The notes under the pieces are model-generated. The model made no database searches and was not told the origin of the DNA. It saw only the letters and a program-made list of their open reading frames with translations. A DNA stretch of 64,000 bases, from the NCBI RefSeq assembly GCF_007923295.1, contig NZ_VOIR01000013.1, positions 124,001 through 188,000 of the forward strand. Direction: 5' to 3'. A program made the position numbers and the translations under genes. The stretch comes from Agrococcus sediminis (GTDB lineage: Bacteria > Actinomycetota > Actinomycetes > Actinomycetales > Microbacteriaceae). Positions 37,466 through 52,224 of this stretch are shown in pieces. Within the stretch, counting starts at the first letter, position 1. Every line of letters starts with the position of its first letter.

Positions 37466-38653
37466 TCAGAGCCCTGCGGCGGCGCGCAGGTCGTCGACGC
37501 GGTCGAGCCGCTCCCAGGTGAAGTCCGGCAGGTCGCGGCCGAAGTGGCCGTAGGCCGCCGTCTGGCGGTACTTGGGCTTGCGCAGGTCGAGGTCGCGCAC
37601 GATCGCGCCCGGCCGCAGGTCGAAGACCTGCTGGATGGCCTCGCCGATCGCCGCGTCGTCGAGCACGCCGGTGCCGAACGACTCGACGTAGAGGCCGACG
37701 GGCTGCGCCATGCCGATCGCGTAGGCCGCCTGCACCTCGAGCCGCTTCGCGAGGCCTGCGGCGACGGCGTTCTTCGCCACCCAGCGCAGCGCGTAGGCGG
37801 CCGAGCGGTCGACCTTCGACGGGTCCTTGCCGCTGAACGCGCCGCCGCCGTGGCGAGCGGCGCCGCCGTAGGTGTCGACGATGATCTTGCGGCCCGTGAG
37901 CCCCGCGTCGCCCTTCGGGCCGCCGGTCAGGAACGAGCCCGAGGGGTTGACGATCGCGCGCATCGCGCTCGTGTCGAGGCCGAGCTCGCCCACGACGGGG
38001 TCGATGATGTGCTCGACCACGGCGGCGCGGATGTCGTCGTTCGTGACCCCGGGCGCGTGCTGCGTCGAGACGAGCACGGTGTCGACGCTGACCGGCCGGA
38101 AGCCGTCGTAGCCGATCATGACCTGCGTCTTGCCGTCGGGCCGCAGGAAGTCGATCTCGCCCGAGCGCCGCACGGCGGCGAGGCGCTCGGCGAGCCGGTG
38201 CGCGGCCCACGCGGTCGCGGGCATGAACGAGGGCGTCTCGTCGGTGGCGAAGCCGAACATGATGCCCTGGTCGCCGGCGCCGTCGCGGTCGAGCGGGTCG
38301 ACGGAGCCGTCGCGCGCCTCGACTGCGGTGTCGACGCCGGTCGCGATCTCGGGCGACTGCTCGCCGATGGACACGGTGACGCCGCACGAGTTGCCGTCGA
38401 ACGACACCTCGCTCGAGTCGTAGCCGATGTCGACGATGACGCGCCGCGCGACCGAGGCGATGTCGACGTAGCCGGTCGTGCGCACCTCGCCGGCGACGTG
38501 CACGAGGCCGGTCGTGACGAGCGTCTCGACCGCGACGCGCGCCTCGGTGTCCTGCGCGAGCATCGCGTCGAGGACGGCGTCGGAGATCTGGTCGGAGATC
38601 TTGTCGGGGTGACCCTCGGTCACCGACTCCGACGTGAACAGCCTGAGGCTCAC
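37466..38653 (-). CDS. metK: S-adenosylmethionine synthase
   Basis: This 395-residue enzyme makes SAM from ATP and methionine. It shows [21 protein letters not shown], the [13 protein letters not shown] motif and the phosphate loop [19 protein letters not shown]. The length is typical. The GTG overlaps the coaBC stop by 4 bp. It supplies the methyl donor used by the rsmB product nearby. Confidence 0.98.
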   Translation of the reverse strand: MSLRLFTSESVTEGHPDKISDQISDAVLDAMLAQDTEARVAVETLVTTGLVHVAGEVRTTGYVDIASVARRVIVDIGYDSSEVSFDGNSCGVTVSIGEQSPEIATGVDTAVEARDGSVDPLDRDGAGDQGIMFGFATDETPSFMPATAWAAHRLAERLAAVRRSGEIDFLRPDGKTQVMIGYDGFRPVSVDTVLVSTQHAPGVTNDDIRAAVVEHIIDPVVGELGLDTSAMRAIVNPSGSFLTGGPKGDAGLTGRKIIVDTYGGAARHGGGAFSGKDPSKVDRSAAYALRWVAKNAVAAGLAKRLEVQAAYAIGMAQPVGLYVESFGTGVLDDAAIGEAIQQVFDLRPGAIVRDLDLRKPKYRQTAAYGHFGRDLPDFTWERLDRVDDLRAAAGL

Positions 38654-39882
38654 TGGGGCTCCTGTGCGGTGTCTGCGGCGCTCGGCGCGGGAAGGCGCTC
38701 GGCGATCGTCTCGATGATGGCGCGGGCCACCGACGCCTTGCTGCCGGAGGCGTCGGCGACGACGCCGGAGGCGTCGAGGACGCGGATGCGCGTCTCGACG
38801 TCGCCGAAGCCCGCGTCGTGGCCGACGCGGTTGACGACGAGGAGGTCGGCGCCCTTCCGGGCGAGCTTCTCGCGGCCGCGGCGCAGCAGCGCCTCGTCGT
38901 CGGGCTCGGTCTCGGCGCCGAAGCCGACGACGAGCCCGTCCCTGGGCGCACGGGCGAGCTCGGCGAGGATGTCGGGGTTGAGCGACAGCACGATCGTGGG
39001 CGCGTCGCCCCACGACTCCTTCGACCGCTTCTCGTCGGCGACGCCGTCGACGCGGTAGTCGGCGACCGCGGCGGCCATCACGACCACGTCGGCGTCGGCA
39101 CGGGCGAGCATCGCGTCGCGCAGCTGGGCGGTCGTCTCGACGGCCACGACCTCGACGCCCGCAGGCGGCGCGACGTCGAGGTTGGCCCCGATGAGCACCA
39201 CGTCGGCGCCGGCGGCGTGCGCGGCTGCGGCGAGGGCGACGCCCATCGCGCCGCTCGAGCGGTTGCCGAGGAAGCGCACGGGGTCGATGGGTTCGCGGGT
39301 GCCGCCCGCCGAGATGACGACGCTGCGGCCCGCGAGCGGGCGCGGCTCGGCTGCCGCGGCTCGGGCGACCTCGAGGGCCGCGGCGACGACGTCGGCCGGC
39401 TCGGCCATGCGGCCGAGGCCGCGGTCGCCGCCGGTGAGCTCTCCCGCGACGGGTCCGACGACCGTCACGCCGCGCCCGGCGAGCGTGCGCACGTTGGCCT
39501 GCGTCGCCGGGTGCTCCCACATCTCGGTGTGCATCGCCGGGGCGATCACGAGCGGCGCGCGGGAGGCGAGCACCGTGGTGCCGAGCAGGTCGTCGGCGAG
39601 GCCGGTCGCGAGCTTCGCGATCGTGTTGGCGGTCGCCGGCAGCACCATGATGAGGTCGGCCGACTGGCCGAGCGCGACGTGCCGCACGGCGGCGACGTCG
39701 TCGAAGACCTCGTCGGAGACGGGGTTGCGGCTGAGCGCCTCGAGCGTCGGCCGCCCGATGAAGCGCAGCGCCGACGCGGTCGGCACGACGTGCACGTCGT
39801 GGCCCGCCTGCACGAGCTCGCGGATGGCGAGTGCGGCCTTGTACGCGGCGATCCCGCCGGAGACGCCGACGACGACGCGCAT
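38650..39882 (-). CDS. coaBC: Bifunctional phosphopantothenoylcysteine decarboxylase / phosphopantothenate-cysteine ligase
   Basis: This 410-residue fusion catalyses two steps of coenzyme A synthesis. The N-terminal CoaC flavoprotein (residues 1-180) has [31 protein letters not shown] and APAMHTEMW. The C-terminal CoaB part has [21 protein letters not shown] and the KRSKE and NPDIL motifs. The ATG overlaps the rpoZ stop by one base. Confidence 0.97.
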   Translation of the reverse strand: MRVVVGVSGGIAAYKAALAIRELVQAGHDVHVVPTASALRFIGRPTLEALSRNPVSDEVFDDVAAVRHVALGQSADLIMVLPATANTIAKLATGLADDLLGTTVLASRAPLVIAPAMHTEMWEHPATQANVRTLAGRGVTVVGPVAGELTGGDRGLGRMAEPADVVAAALEVARAAAAEPRPLAGRSVVISAGGTREPIDPVRFLGNRSSGAMGVALAAAAHAAGADVVLIGANLDVAPPAGVEVVAVETTAQLRDAMLARADADVVVMAAAVADYRVDGVADEKRSKESWGDAPTIVLSLNPDILAELARAPRDGLVVGFGAETEPDDEALLRRGREKLARKGADLLVVNRVGHDAGFGDVETRIRVLDASGVVADASGSKASVARAIIETIAERLPAPSAADTAQEPQ

Positions 39883-40142
39883 CAGGCCGAGGCCACCTCG
39901 TCCTTGGTCAGGACGAGCTTGTCCCGGTGGATCTCGTGCAGGGCGATCGAGAGCGGCTTGTCCTCGATCGTCGCGTCGACGAGCGGGCCGACGTTGTCGA
40001 ACATCGAGCCCTCGTGGATGTCGGTGTAGTAGTCGTTGATCTGGCGCGCGCGCTTCGACGCGAAGATGACCAGCTGGTACTTCGAGTCGACCTTGTCGAG
40101 CAGCTCGTCGATCGGCGGGTTGATGATGCCCTTGGTGCGCAT
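39882..40142 (-). CDS. rpoZ: RNA polymerase omega subunit
   Basis: This 86-residue protein matches the actinobacterial omega subunit, with [16 protein letters not shown], the [10 protein letters not shown] motif that clamps the beta' subunit and a charged C-terminal helix. The ATG is fixed by AGGAGG six bases upstream. It starts a new transcription unit after two terminator-like hairpins behind gmk and leads coaBC-metK-priA-fmt-rsmB. Confidence 0.96.
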   Translation of the reverse strand: MRTKGIINPPIDELLDKVDSKYQLVIFASKRARQINDYYTDIHEGSMFDNVGPLVDATIEDKPLSIALHEIHRDKLVLTKDEVASA

Positions 40143-40215
40143 GGGTGCCTCCTGCGACTCGTGGTGGTGCGGGCGCCGCCCGCGAAGATCGTGCGCCGAC
40201 ACGGCGCAATCCACC

Positions 40216-40221
40216 ATCCTA
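40216..40221 (-). promoter_or_regulatory. Putative -10 box of the rpoZ operon
   Basis: TAGGAT on the minus strand, within GATAGGAT, lies about 75 bp upstream of the rpoZ ATG and just after the gmk terminators. No good -35 is visible. The 165-bp gap holds only this box, the two hairpins and the ribosome-binding site. Confidence 0.4.
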
Positions 40222-40240
40222 TCGCGCGCCGGAGCTGGGA

Positions 40241-40264
40241 GCGACGGTCCTTTCGGACCGTCGC
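40241..40264 (-). terminator. Second hairpin downstream of the pyr-gmk operon
   Basis: A 10-bp perfect stem GCGACGGTCC with the 4-nt loop TTTC lies 44 bp beyond the gmk stop. It stands right after another 10-bp hairpin, forming a tandem terminator. Confidence 0.7.
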
Positions 40265-40277
40265 CGCGACGCCAGCG

Positions 40278-40300
40278 CCGGGGCCCGTCCCGGGCCCCGG
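40278..40300 (-). terminator. First hairpin downstream of the pyr-gmk operon
   Basis: A 10-bp perfect, all-GC stem (arms CCGGGGCCCG and its complement) with a 3-nt loop begins 7 bp beyond the gmk stop codon. Confidence 0.75.
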
Positions 40301-40307
40301 GATCGCC

Positions 40308-41195
40308 TCACGCTCCGCTGTCCGCCTCCGCGGTGAGGATGCGCTCCACGACCTCGCGGGCGGCCTCGGCGACGTCGGTGTTCACGATGGTCGCGTCGAA
40401 CTCCGGCTGGCTCGCGAGCTCGACCTTCGCGGTCTCGAGCCGGCGCTCGCGCTCCGACTCCGTCTCGGTGCCGCGTCCGACGAGACGGCGCACGAGCTCG
40501 TCCCACGACGGCGGCGCGAGGAACAGCAGCACCGCGTCCGGGAACGACTCGCGCACCTGGCGCGCGCCCTGCAGGTCGATCTCGAGCAGCACCGAGTCGC
40601 CGGCGTCGAGCGCCGCCTGCACGCTCGAGCGCGGCGTGCCGTAGCGCGACTGGTTGTGCACCGTCGCCCACTCCAGGAACTCCCGCTCGTCGACCATCCG
40701 GTCGAACTCGGCGTCGGAGACGAACGAGTAGTGCACGCCGTCGATCTCGCCGGGGCGCGGTGCGCGCGTCGTGGCGCTCACCGAGTGGCGGATCTGCGGG
40801 AAGTGCTCGCGCACGTACTGCGCGACCGTGCCCTTGCCGACCGCGGTCGGACCGGCGAGCACGATGAGACGGGGGCGACGCGAGGGATCCACGTCGGCAA
40901 GCCAACCGCGAACGCGCTCGCGCTGCAAACCGCCGAGCCCGCCGAGCCGCTTGCCCTCGGCGATCCCGAGCGTCGCGAGCAGCTGCTCGACGCGCTTCGG
41001 ACCCATGCCGCGGAGCGCCCCGAGGTACTCCGGCACGCGCAGCCGGCCCTCGGGGCTCTCCGGCTCCTGCCACGCGCGCTCGGCGACGTCGCGCGGCCCG
41101 CGCTGGCCGGCGCGCAGCGCGCGCTTCACGGCCGCGCGGGCGCGCCGCGCCTCGACCGCCGCCCTGCCCGCTGCGGCGGGATCGGGCAGCGTCAC
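40308..41195 (-). CDS. gmk: Fusion of actinobacterial integration host factor (MihF) and guanylate kinase
   Basis: This 295-residue protein joins two units that are usually separate neighbours. Residues 1-100 match MihF-type IHF, with [17 protein letters not shown] and the helix-turn-helix-like [18 protein letters not shown]. Residues 107-295 are guanylate kinase, with the P-loop [11 protein letters not shown] at 113-123, [11 protein letters not shown] and [10 protein letters not shown]. The kinase phosphorylates GMP to GDP; the IHF part should bind DNA. No stop or internal start with a ribosome-binding site separates them. The GTG overlaps the pyrF stop by 4 bp. Confidence 0.93.
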   Translation of the reverse strand: MTLPDPAAAGRAAVEARRARAAVKRALRAGQRGPRDVAERAWQEPESPEGRLRVPEYLGALRGMGPKRVEQLLATLGIAEGKRLGGLGGLQRERVRGWLADVDPSRRPRLIVLAGPTAVGKGTVAQYVREHFPQIRHSVSATTRAPRPGEIDGVHYSFVSDAEFDRMVDEREFLEWATVHNQSRYGTPRSSVQAALDAGDSVLLEIDLQGARQVRESFPDAVLLFLAPPSWDELVRRLVGRGTETESERERRLETAKVELASQPEFDATIVNTDVAEAAREVVERILTAEADSGA

Positions 41196-41988
41196 CGCGG
41201 CAGCTCGGCGCGCGCCGCGTCGATCGCCCGGGCGATGCCGTCGGGGCCTGCGGCGAGGATGCTGCGGCTGGCGCTCGCGAGCACGAGCGCGTCTGGCGGG
41301 AAGAGGGCGTCGAGGTCGGCGAGCCGCGCGCCCTGCGCCCCGAAGCCGGGTGCGAGCACCGGCGTCGCGGCGATCGCGGCGTCGGCGAGCCCGAAGGCAG
41401 CGCGGTCGACGGTGGCGCCGATCACGAGGCCGTGGCCCGCGCCGCGGGCGGCGACCTCCTCGGCGACCGCCTGCGCGACCGTGCGGCCGTCCTCGAGCCG
41501 GGCGCGCTGCAGCGCCGCGCCCTCGGGGTTGGAGGTCGCCGCGAGCACGATGAGCCCCTTGCCGGCGCGCTCCGCCGCCTCGAACGCGCCCGTCAGGGCG
41601 CCGACGCCGAGGTAGGGGCTCACGGTGAGCGCGTCGGCCTCGAGCGGCGAGCCGGGCTCGAGCCAGGCCGCGGCGTAGCCGAGGTTCGTCGAGCCGATGT
41701 CGCCGCGCTTCGCGTCGGCGATCGTGAGCAGCCCCGCCGCGCGCGCGTCGGCGAGCACGCGCTCGAGCGCCGCGAGCCCTGCGGCCCCGTGCGCCTCGAA
41801 GAGCGCCACCTGGGGCTTGACCACGCCCGCGCGCCCTGCCGCCGCCTCGACGACCGCGCGGCCCATCCGCTCGGCCCCCGACGCATCCGTCGGCAGGCCC
41901 CACGACGACAGCAGCGCCGGGTGCGGGTCGATGCCGACGCACAGCGCGCCGTGCCGGGCGACCGCCGCCCGCAGGCGCGCGGCGAACG

Positions 41989-41992
<4 letters not shown>
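41192..41992 (-). CDS. pyrF: Orotidine 5'-phosphate decarboxylase
   Basis: This 266-residue enzyme converts OMP to UMP. It is the long actinobacterial type, with [23 protein letters not shown] and the catalytic [23 protein letters not shown] and the phosphate region [13 protein letters not shown] follow. It is the last pyrimidine gene of the operon, overlapping both carB and mihF-gmk by 4 bp. Confidence 0.97.
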
Positions 41993-45260
<3,268 letters not shown>

Positions 45261-45261
<1 letters not shown>

Positions 45262-46424
45262 CAGGCGTCCTTCTGCTCGGAGTGGGTGGCGGTCGCGGCG
45301 CGGTGCTCGAGCACGAGCTCGCGGAACCGGGAGAAGAGGTGGCGGGCGTCGTTCGGGCCCGCGGCCGACTCGGGGTGGTACTGCACGCTGAAGGCGGGGA
45401 TGTCGAGCGCGCGCAGGCCCTCGACCACTTCGTCGTTGAGCGACCAGTGGCTCACCTCGACGCGACCGAAGCCCGCCGGGCTCGCGAGCTCCTCGTGGAG
45501 CGGCGCGTCGACCGCGAAGCCGTGGTTCTGGCTCGTGATCTCGACGCGGCCGGTGGCCTTGTCGAGCACCGGCTGGTTGATGCCGCGGTGGCCGAAGGGC
45601 AGCTTGTAGGTGCCGAAGCCGAGGGCGCGCCCGAGCAGCTGGTTGCCGAAGCAGATGCCGAAGAACGGCAGGTCCTCCCGCAGCAGCCCCTGCAGCAGCT
45701 CGACCTGGCTGTCGCTCGCGGCGGGGTCGCCGGGGCCGTTCGAGTAGAACGCGGCGATCGGCTCGTGGGCGAGCACCTCCTCGAGCGTGGCGCTCTGCGG
45801 CAGCACGACGAGGTCGAAGCCCTGCTCCTGCAGGAAGCGGAGGGTGGATGCCTTGACGCCGAGGTCGAGCACGGCGAGCGTGCCGATCGGCTCGCCCGTC
45901 GCGGGCAGCCGGTAGGCCTCCGGCGTCGTCACGACGTCGGCGAGGCTGCGGCCGGCCATCTGCGGGCTCTCGCGCACGGCCGCGAGCATCGTGGCGTCGT
46001 CGGCGAGCGCGTCGCCCGAGAAGACGCCCGCGCGCATCGAGCCGGCGTCGCGGAGGCGGCGGGTGATCGCGCGGGTGTCGACGCCGGCGATGCCGACGAT
46101 GCCGTCGCGCTCGAGCTGCGCGTCGAGGCTGCCCTCGGCGCGCCAGTTCGAGACGGTGCGGCTCGCGGCGCGCACGGCGTAGCCGGCGGGCCACATGCGG
46201 CGCGACTCGGCGTCCTCGGCGTTCACGCCGGTGTTGCCGATGTGCGGCGCGGTCTGCACGACGATCTGGCCCGCGTACGACGGGTCGGTGAGCGTCTCCT
46301 GGTAGCCGGTCATGCCGGTCGCGAAGACGGCCTCGCCGAGCGCGACGCCGGTCGCGCCGTAGGCGGTGCCGCGGTGGATCGTGCCGTCCTCGAGGACGAG
46401 GGCCGCGGGAGCGGGTGCGGTCAT
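45261..46424 (-). CDS. carA: Carbamoyl phosphate synthase small subunit
   Basis: This 387-residue glutamine amidotransferase subunit has the N-terminal CarA domain and a class I GATase domain. The nucleophile Cys lies in [12 protein letters not shown] and the His/Glu pair in [13 protein letters not shown]. It delivers ammonia to CarB. It overlaps the membrane-protein gene upstream by 4 bp. Confidence 0.98.
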
Positions 46425-46963
46425 GGGGTGGCTCCTTCCCCGGTTGCCTGCTGGGTGGACTGGGTCTGCTGCGCGCTCGTCGTCGTCGGCGCGGCCGGGG
46501 CGGCGAGCGCGTGCAGCGCCGCGAAGGCAGCGCTGTCGTCGCCGATCACGCGGAGGTAGGTGTCGACGTCGGCGCCGAGCGCGTGGGCGATGACGATGAT
46601 GCCGCCGGGCTCGACGACGCGGTCGATGGTCCAGGTGGCGCGCTCGACGGCGCGGATGCGGCCGGCGGGGATGCGCATCTCGGTGCGGTCGGCGAGCAGC
46701 TGCACGCCGACCGCGTCGATCGCGAGGCGCGTGCGGCCGCGGAAGCCGAGGCCGTGGGCGAAGATGCGCTGGTACGGCTCGCCGGCGCGGGTCGTGGCCA
46801 CGTAGAGCGCGTCGACGACGAGCTGCGGCGCGACGTCGATCCAGCCGGCCGGCGCCTCGATGTCGCGCTGGCGGCGCCGGTGGGCGAGCACGCCGAGCAC
46901 GGCGGCGATCGCGAGCACGGCGACGAACGCGGCGCTCAGCAGCGCGAAGAGCTCCTTGGTCAT
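46421..46963 (-). CDS. PH-like membrane protein of the pyr operon
   Basis: This 180-residue protein has one N-terminal transmembrane helix (about residues 5-27), a basic RRRQR stop-transfer segment, a soluble beta-rich domain resembling a PH-like fold and a Gln/Thr-rich tail. It occupies the slot between pyrC and carA where other actinobacteria (for example M. tuberculosis Rv1382) also have a small membrane protein. No biochemical role is established. The position suggests a link to pyrimidine metabolism. Confidence 0.8.
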   Translation of the reverse strand: MTKELFALLSAAFVAVLAIAAVLGVLAHRRRQRDIEAPAGWIDVAPQLVVDALYVATTRAGEPYQRIFAHGLGFRGRTRLAIDAVGVQLLADRTEMRIPAGRIRAVERATWTIDRVVEPGGIIVIAHALGADVDTYLRVIGDDSAAFAALHALAAPAAPTTTSAQQTQSTQQATGEGATP

Positions 46964-48251
46964 GCGGCCCCGCCCGTCACGACCTCGCCGTCGGCGACCG
47001 TGCGGCGGCCGCCGTGCCACACGTGCAGCACGCGGCCGGGCAGCTCGACGCCGAGGAACGGCGAGTTCGCCGACCGGCCCTTGAGGCTCGACGCCTCGAC
47101 GACGGCGCGGGCGCCGGGGTCGACGAGCACGACGTGCGCGGGCGAGCCGATCGCGAGCGGCGCGTCGTAGCCGGGCTCCCGCCCGATCGCGGCGGGCGCG
47201 GTCGACATGACGCGGGCGACGCCGGCCCAGTCGAGCAGGCCGGTCTCGACCATCGACTGCTGCACCACCCCGAGCGCCGTCTCGAGCCCGACCATGCCGA
47301 AGGCGGCATCCGCGAACGCCGTCTGCTTGGCCTCGGGCGCGTGCGGCGCGTGGTCGGTGGCGACGATGTCGATCGTGCCGTCGGCGAGCGCCTCGCGCAG
47401 CGCCTGCACGTCGCGGTCGGCGCGCAGCGGCGGGTTGACCTTGAAGCGGCCGTCGTAGCCGCGCACGAGCTCCTCGGTCAGCAGCAGGTGGTGCGGCGTG
47501 ACCTCGGCGGTGATGGCGATGCCGCGCGCCTTCGCCTGGCGCACGACCTCGACCGTCTCGACGGTGGAGACGTGGCAGACGTGGAGGCGGGCGCCCGCGG
47601 CCTCGGCGAGCATCGCGTCGCGCGCGACGATCGACGCCTCGGCGGCCGAGGGCCAGCCGGTGAGCCCGAGCTCGGCGGCGAGCGGGCTCTCGTGCATGAC
47701 GGCACCGCGGGTGAGCGCGGGGTCCTGCGCGTGCTGGGCGATCACCGCGTCGAGCGCGGCGGCGTGCTCGAGCGCGCGCCGCATGAGCTCGGCGTCGGCG
47801 ACGCAGTGGCCGTCGTCGCTGAAGACCGTGACGCGCGCGGCGCTGCCGGCGAGCATGCCGAGGTCGGCGAGCCGCTCCCCCGCGAGGCCGACCGAGACGG
47901 CGCCGATCGGCCGCACCGTGGCGAGGCCCGCCTCGAGCCCGAGGCGGTGCACCTGCTCGACGACCGCGGGCGTGTCGGCGACCGGGCTCGTGTTCGCCAT
48001 CGCGAACACGCACGTGTAGCCGCCCGCGGCCGCGGCGCGCACGCCGGTGGCGACGGTCTCGGCCTGCTCGCCGCCGGGCTGGCGCAGGTGGGTGTGCAGG
48101 TCGACGAGCCCCGGCAGGGCGACGAGGCCGGATGCGTCGACCGTCTCGGCCGCGTCGCGGTCGACGGTCGCTGGGTCGACGAGCGCGCCGCCCTCGATGG
48201 CGAGGTCGCGGACCTCGCCGCCGAGCACTCGGGCGCCGGTGAGCAGCGTGG

Positions 48252-48255
<4 letters not shown>
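46960..48255 (-). CDS. pyrC: Dihydroorotase
   Basis: This 431-residue class I dihydroorotase cyclises carbamoyl aspartate. The zinc ligands are in [12 protein letters not shown], and further metal or substrate residues are in [14 protein letters not shown] and the catalytic Asp of VATDHAPH. The carboxylated-lysine position is filled differently, as is known for some class I enzymes. It overlaps pyrB and the following membrane-protein gene by 4 bp each. Confidence 0.96.
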
Positions 48256-49801
<1,546 letters not shown>

Positions 49802-49851
49802 TTGTCTGATGCCTCCACCCTACCGGGTCGGCGATGCGCGCCGGGCTCCCC

Positions 49852-52152
49852 TCACACGCAGGGCGCCCATTCGAGCACCGCACCGCGCAGCGACGGGAAG
49901 CCGCCGAGCAGCACGACCGGCGGCGCTCCCAGCCGCACGTGCTCCGCCTGCACCTCGGGCACGACGCACGACGCGCCGGTGAGGTAGAGCGGCACCCGCT
50001 GGGCGCCCGCGACGGCGCTCGCGGCGAGCGCATCCGGGAACCGCTCGCCGCTCGCGAGGTACATCCGGCTGGGCGTGGCGCCGAACGCGGCGTTCACGAG
50101 GGCGGCCGTCTGGTAGCGGTTGGCGCCGGCGATCCGCTCGACGGTGCGGGTGGCGCGCAGCGAGTCGACGAGCGCCTCCGAGACCGACGGCTCGCCGCCG
50201 ATCACCGTCACGCGCCGGACGCCGAGCCGCTGCATGACCGCGAGGCCGGAGGCGTGCACGGATCCGCTCGTGCCGTCGACGAGCAGCACGGGCGCGCCGC
50301 GGAGCGCCGCGACCGGTCCCGCCGAGAGCGCGTCGGGGAAGTTGCGGCCGGTGGCGATGAACGCGTTGGACGTGGAGCCCGCCGGGAAGGCGAACTGCGC
50401 GATCATCGCGCTCGTCTCGAAGCGGTTGGCGCCGCCGAGCCGGGTGACCGGCGCGATGTCGGCGAGCTGCCGCTCGACCGCGGCCGAGACCGACGGGGTC
50501 GACCCGACGACGACGATCTGGGTCGGGCGCAGCCGCACGAGCTCGGCCCGCACGGGCGTCGGCAGCGCGTCGCGCTGCGTCAGCAGCAGCGGAGCGCGCA
50601 GCCGCGCGGCCGCGGCGCCGGCGCTCAGCGCGTCGGCGAAGCCCTCGCCGCCGGCGATGAAGACGCGGCCCGCGCCGTTCGGGTAGCCGGCGCGCGCGAT
50701 CTCGGCGGAGGTCGCGTAGCGGTCGTCGCCGGCGATGCGGCTCGTGTCGGCGACCGTGCTCGGCGTGCGGGTCATCATCGACGCGCCGGTGGCCCAGAGG
50801 GCGGTCGCGACGTCGGTGTAGCTGCAGCGGTTGATGCCGATGGGTGCGCCGGTGGCGGTGATGAGGCCGACCGCGCGCACGGTGCCGTCACCGCGGTGCT
50901 GGAAGACGGGGCCGCCGCTGTCGCCGGGCTCGCACACGTAGTCGGGGCTCGCCGACATGGAGCGGTAGACGGCGCAGGCCAGGAAGCCGAAGTCGTAGCA
51001 GCCGACCGGCTCGTTCGTGCGGGTCGCGTAGCGCTCGCCGTGGCGCACGCCCGAGAAGCCGACCGAGCCGCTGCCGGCGATGACGCCGATGCCCTCGACG
51101 GCGACCTCGCGCGAGCCGGTGCAGCCGGCGCCGAGCCACATCGTGGGCGTCGCGAACTGCGTGCGCACGACCATCGAGTCGACGTAGCTCCACTGCAGCT
51201 GGTTGTGCGAGATGGTGCCGATGCGGGCGCCGTTGCCGGCGTAGCCGCCGCAGAGCGACGCGGCGAAGCCGTGCGTGACCGACTGGCCGTTGGCGCCGTC
51301 GGGCGCGGCGCAGTGGCCGGCGCTCATGATCGCGGGGCTGCCGTCGTCGAGCCGCACGCCGAAGCCGCTCGAGCACGCGACGGTGCCGCCCACGAGGATG
51401 CCGATGCCGCCGCCGTGGCCGTCGCGGTCGTCGAGGCGCGATGCGGCAGCCTCGTCGGCGACGTCGGCGACCACGTCGACGGGCACGCCGAGGTCGGCGA
51501 GGCCCATGGTCTCGAGCAGGGTCTCGGCCCGTGCCGGCTCGTCGCCGGACGCCGCCGTGGGCAGGCCGTCGAGCTCGCGCGCGGCGGTCGGCGCGATCGC
51601 GGATGCGTCGAGGCGGTCGACGCCGAGCCGCAGCGCGGCGCGCTCGTGGTCGATCGCCGCCGACACGATGGCGTCGCCCGAGCCGGTCGCGGCGGCGAGC
51701 GCGCGGTCGAAGCCCTCGCACAGGGCGCGGAGGCTGCGGTCCACGGTGCCGACGGCGGTCACGTCGGCGCTCGACACGAGCGCCTGGGCCTCGGCCGGCA
51801 GCCCGGCGATCACGGCGGGCACGAGGGCGGCAGCGCTGCCGGCGACCGCCTCGAGCACGTCGATGCCGACGACGTCGCCCTCGGCGTCCTGGCGCAGCTG
51901 CGCCGAGGCGAGCGCGTCGGGGTCGGCGGCGAGCAGGGCCTGCTGCAGGCTGCGGAGCGCCGCGGTGCGACCGACCTCCGGCGTGGTCTCGGGCTCGACC
52001 GCGACGGGCACGATCGCCGAGCGCGCGAGGCACTGGACGACGGATGCGTCGGGTGCGGCCGCGGGGGCGGCCGAGGCCGTGGTGGGTGCGACGAGGAGGC
52101 CGCCGACGAGCGCGAGCGCGCCGACGATCGAGGCGAGGGGACGGAAGGGCAC
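49852..52152 (-). CDS. Secreted chymotrypsin-like serine protease with cell-wall-binding repeats (copy 2)
   Basis: This 766-residue protein has a signal peptide (residues 1-28, ending ASA), a region of about 210 residues that may be a pro-domain and an S1 protease domain. The triad is visible as MSAGHC (His), DSMVVR (Asp) and GDSGGP (Ser). Three cell-wall-binding type 2 repeats follow from about residue 455, each starting like RIAGDDRY or RIAGANRY and containing FADALSAG or FPDALAA. It should be exported and held at the envelope. The GTG start has AGAGGA upstream. It is a tandem paralogue of the gene at 52225. Confidence 0.9.
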   Translation of the reverse strand: MPFRPLASIVGALALVGGLLVAPTTASAAPAAAPDASVVQCLARSAIVPVAVEPETTPEVGRTAALRSLQQALLAADPDALASAQLRQDAEGDVVGIDVLEAVAGSAAALVPAVIAGLPAEAQALVSSADVTAVGTVDRSLRALCEGFDRALAAATGSGDAIVSAAIDHERAALRLGVDRLDASAIAPTAARELDGLPTAASGDEPARAETLLETMGLADLGVPVDVVADVADEAAASRLDDRDGHGGGIGILVGGTVACSSGFGVRLDDGSPAIMSAGHCAAPDGANGQSVTHGFAASLCGGYAGNGARIGTISHNQLQWSYVDSMVVRTQFATPTMWLGAGCTGSREVAVEGIGVIAGSGSVGFSGVRHGERYATRTNEPVGCYDFGFLACAVYRSMSASPDYVCEPGDSGGPVFQHRGDGTVRAVGLITATGAPIGINRCSYTDVATALWATGASMMTRTPSTVADTSRIAGDDRYATSAEIARAGYPNGAGRVFIAGGEGFADALSAGAAAARLRAPLLLTQRDALPTPVRAELVRLRPTQIVVVGSTPSVSAAVERQLADIAPVTRLGGANRFETSAMIAQFAFPAGSTSNAFIATGRNFPDALSAGPVAALRGAPVLLVDGTSGSVHASGLAVMQRLGVRRVTVIGGEPSVSEALVDSLRATRTVERIAGANRYQTAALVNAAFGATPSRMYLASGERFPDALAASAVAGAQRVPLYLTGASCVVPEVQAEHVRLGAPPVVLLGGFPSLRGAVLEWAPCV

Positions 52153-52192
52153 GAGGATCCTCTCGAGGTGCTGGGGGCCTCCAGTCTGACAC

Positions 52193-52209
52193 GCAGATGC
52201 AGGATCTGC
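52193..52209. promoter_or_regulatory. Inverted repeat between the two protease genes
   Basis: GCAGAT and ATCTGC are separated by 5 bp in an unusually AT-rich pocket, about 40 bp upstream of the GTG at 52152 and just beyond the stop of the upstream paralogue. It could be an operator; this is speculative. Confidence 0.3.
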
Positions 52210-52224
52210 AATCTTGCCGTTTCG

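Noticed and set aside
34495-38951. Long alternative minus-strand frames spanning priA and metK
   Set aside because: Only the parts matching PriA and MetK show family motifs. The extensions are Arg/Ala-rich shadows of the neighbouring gene.
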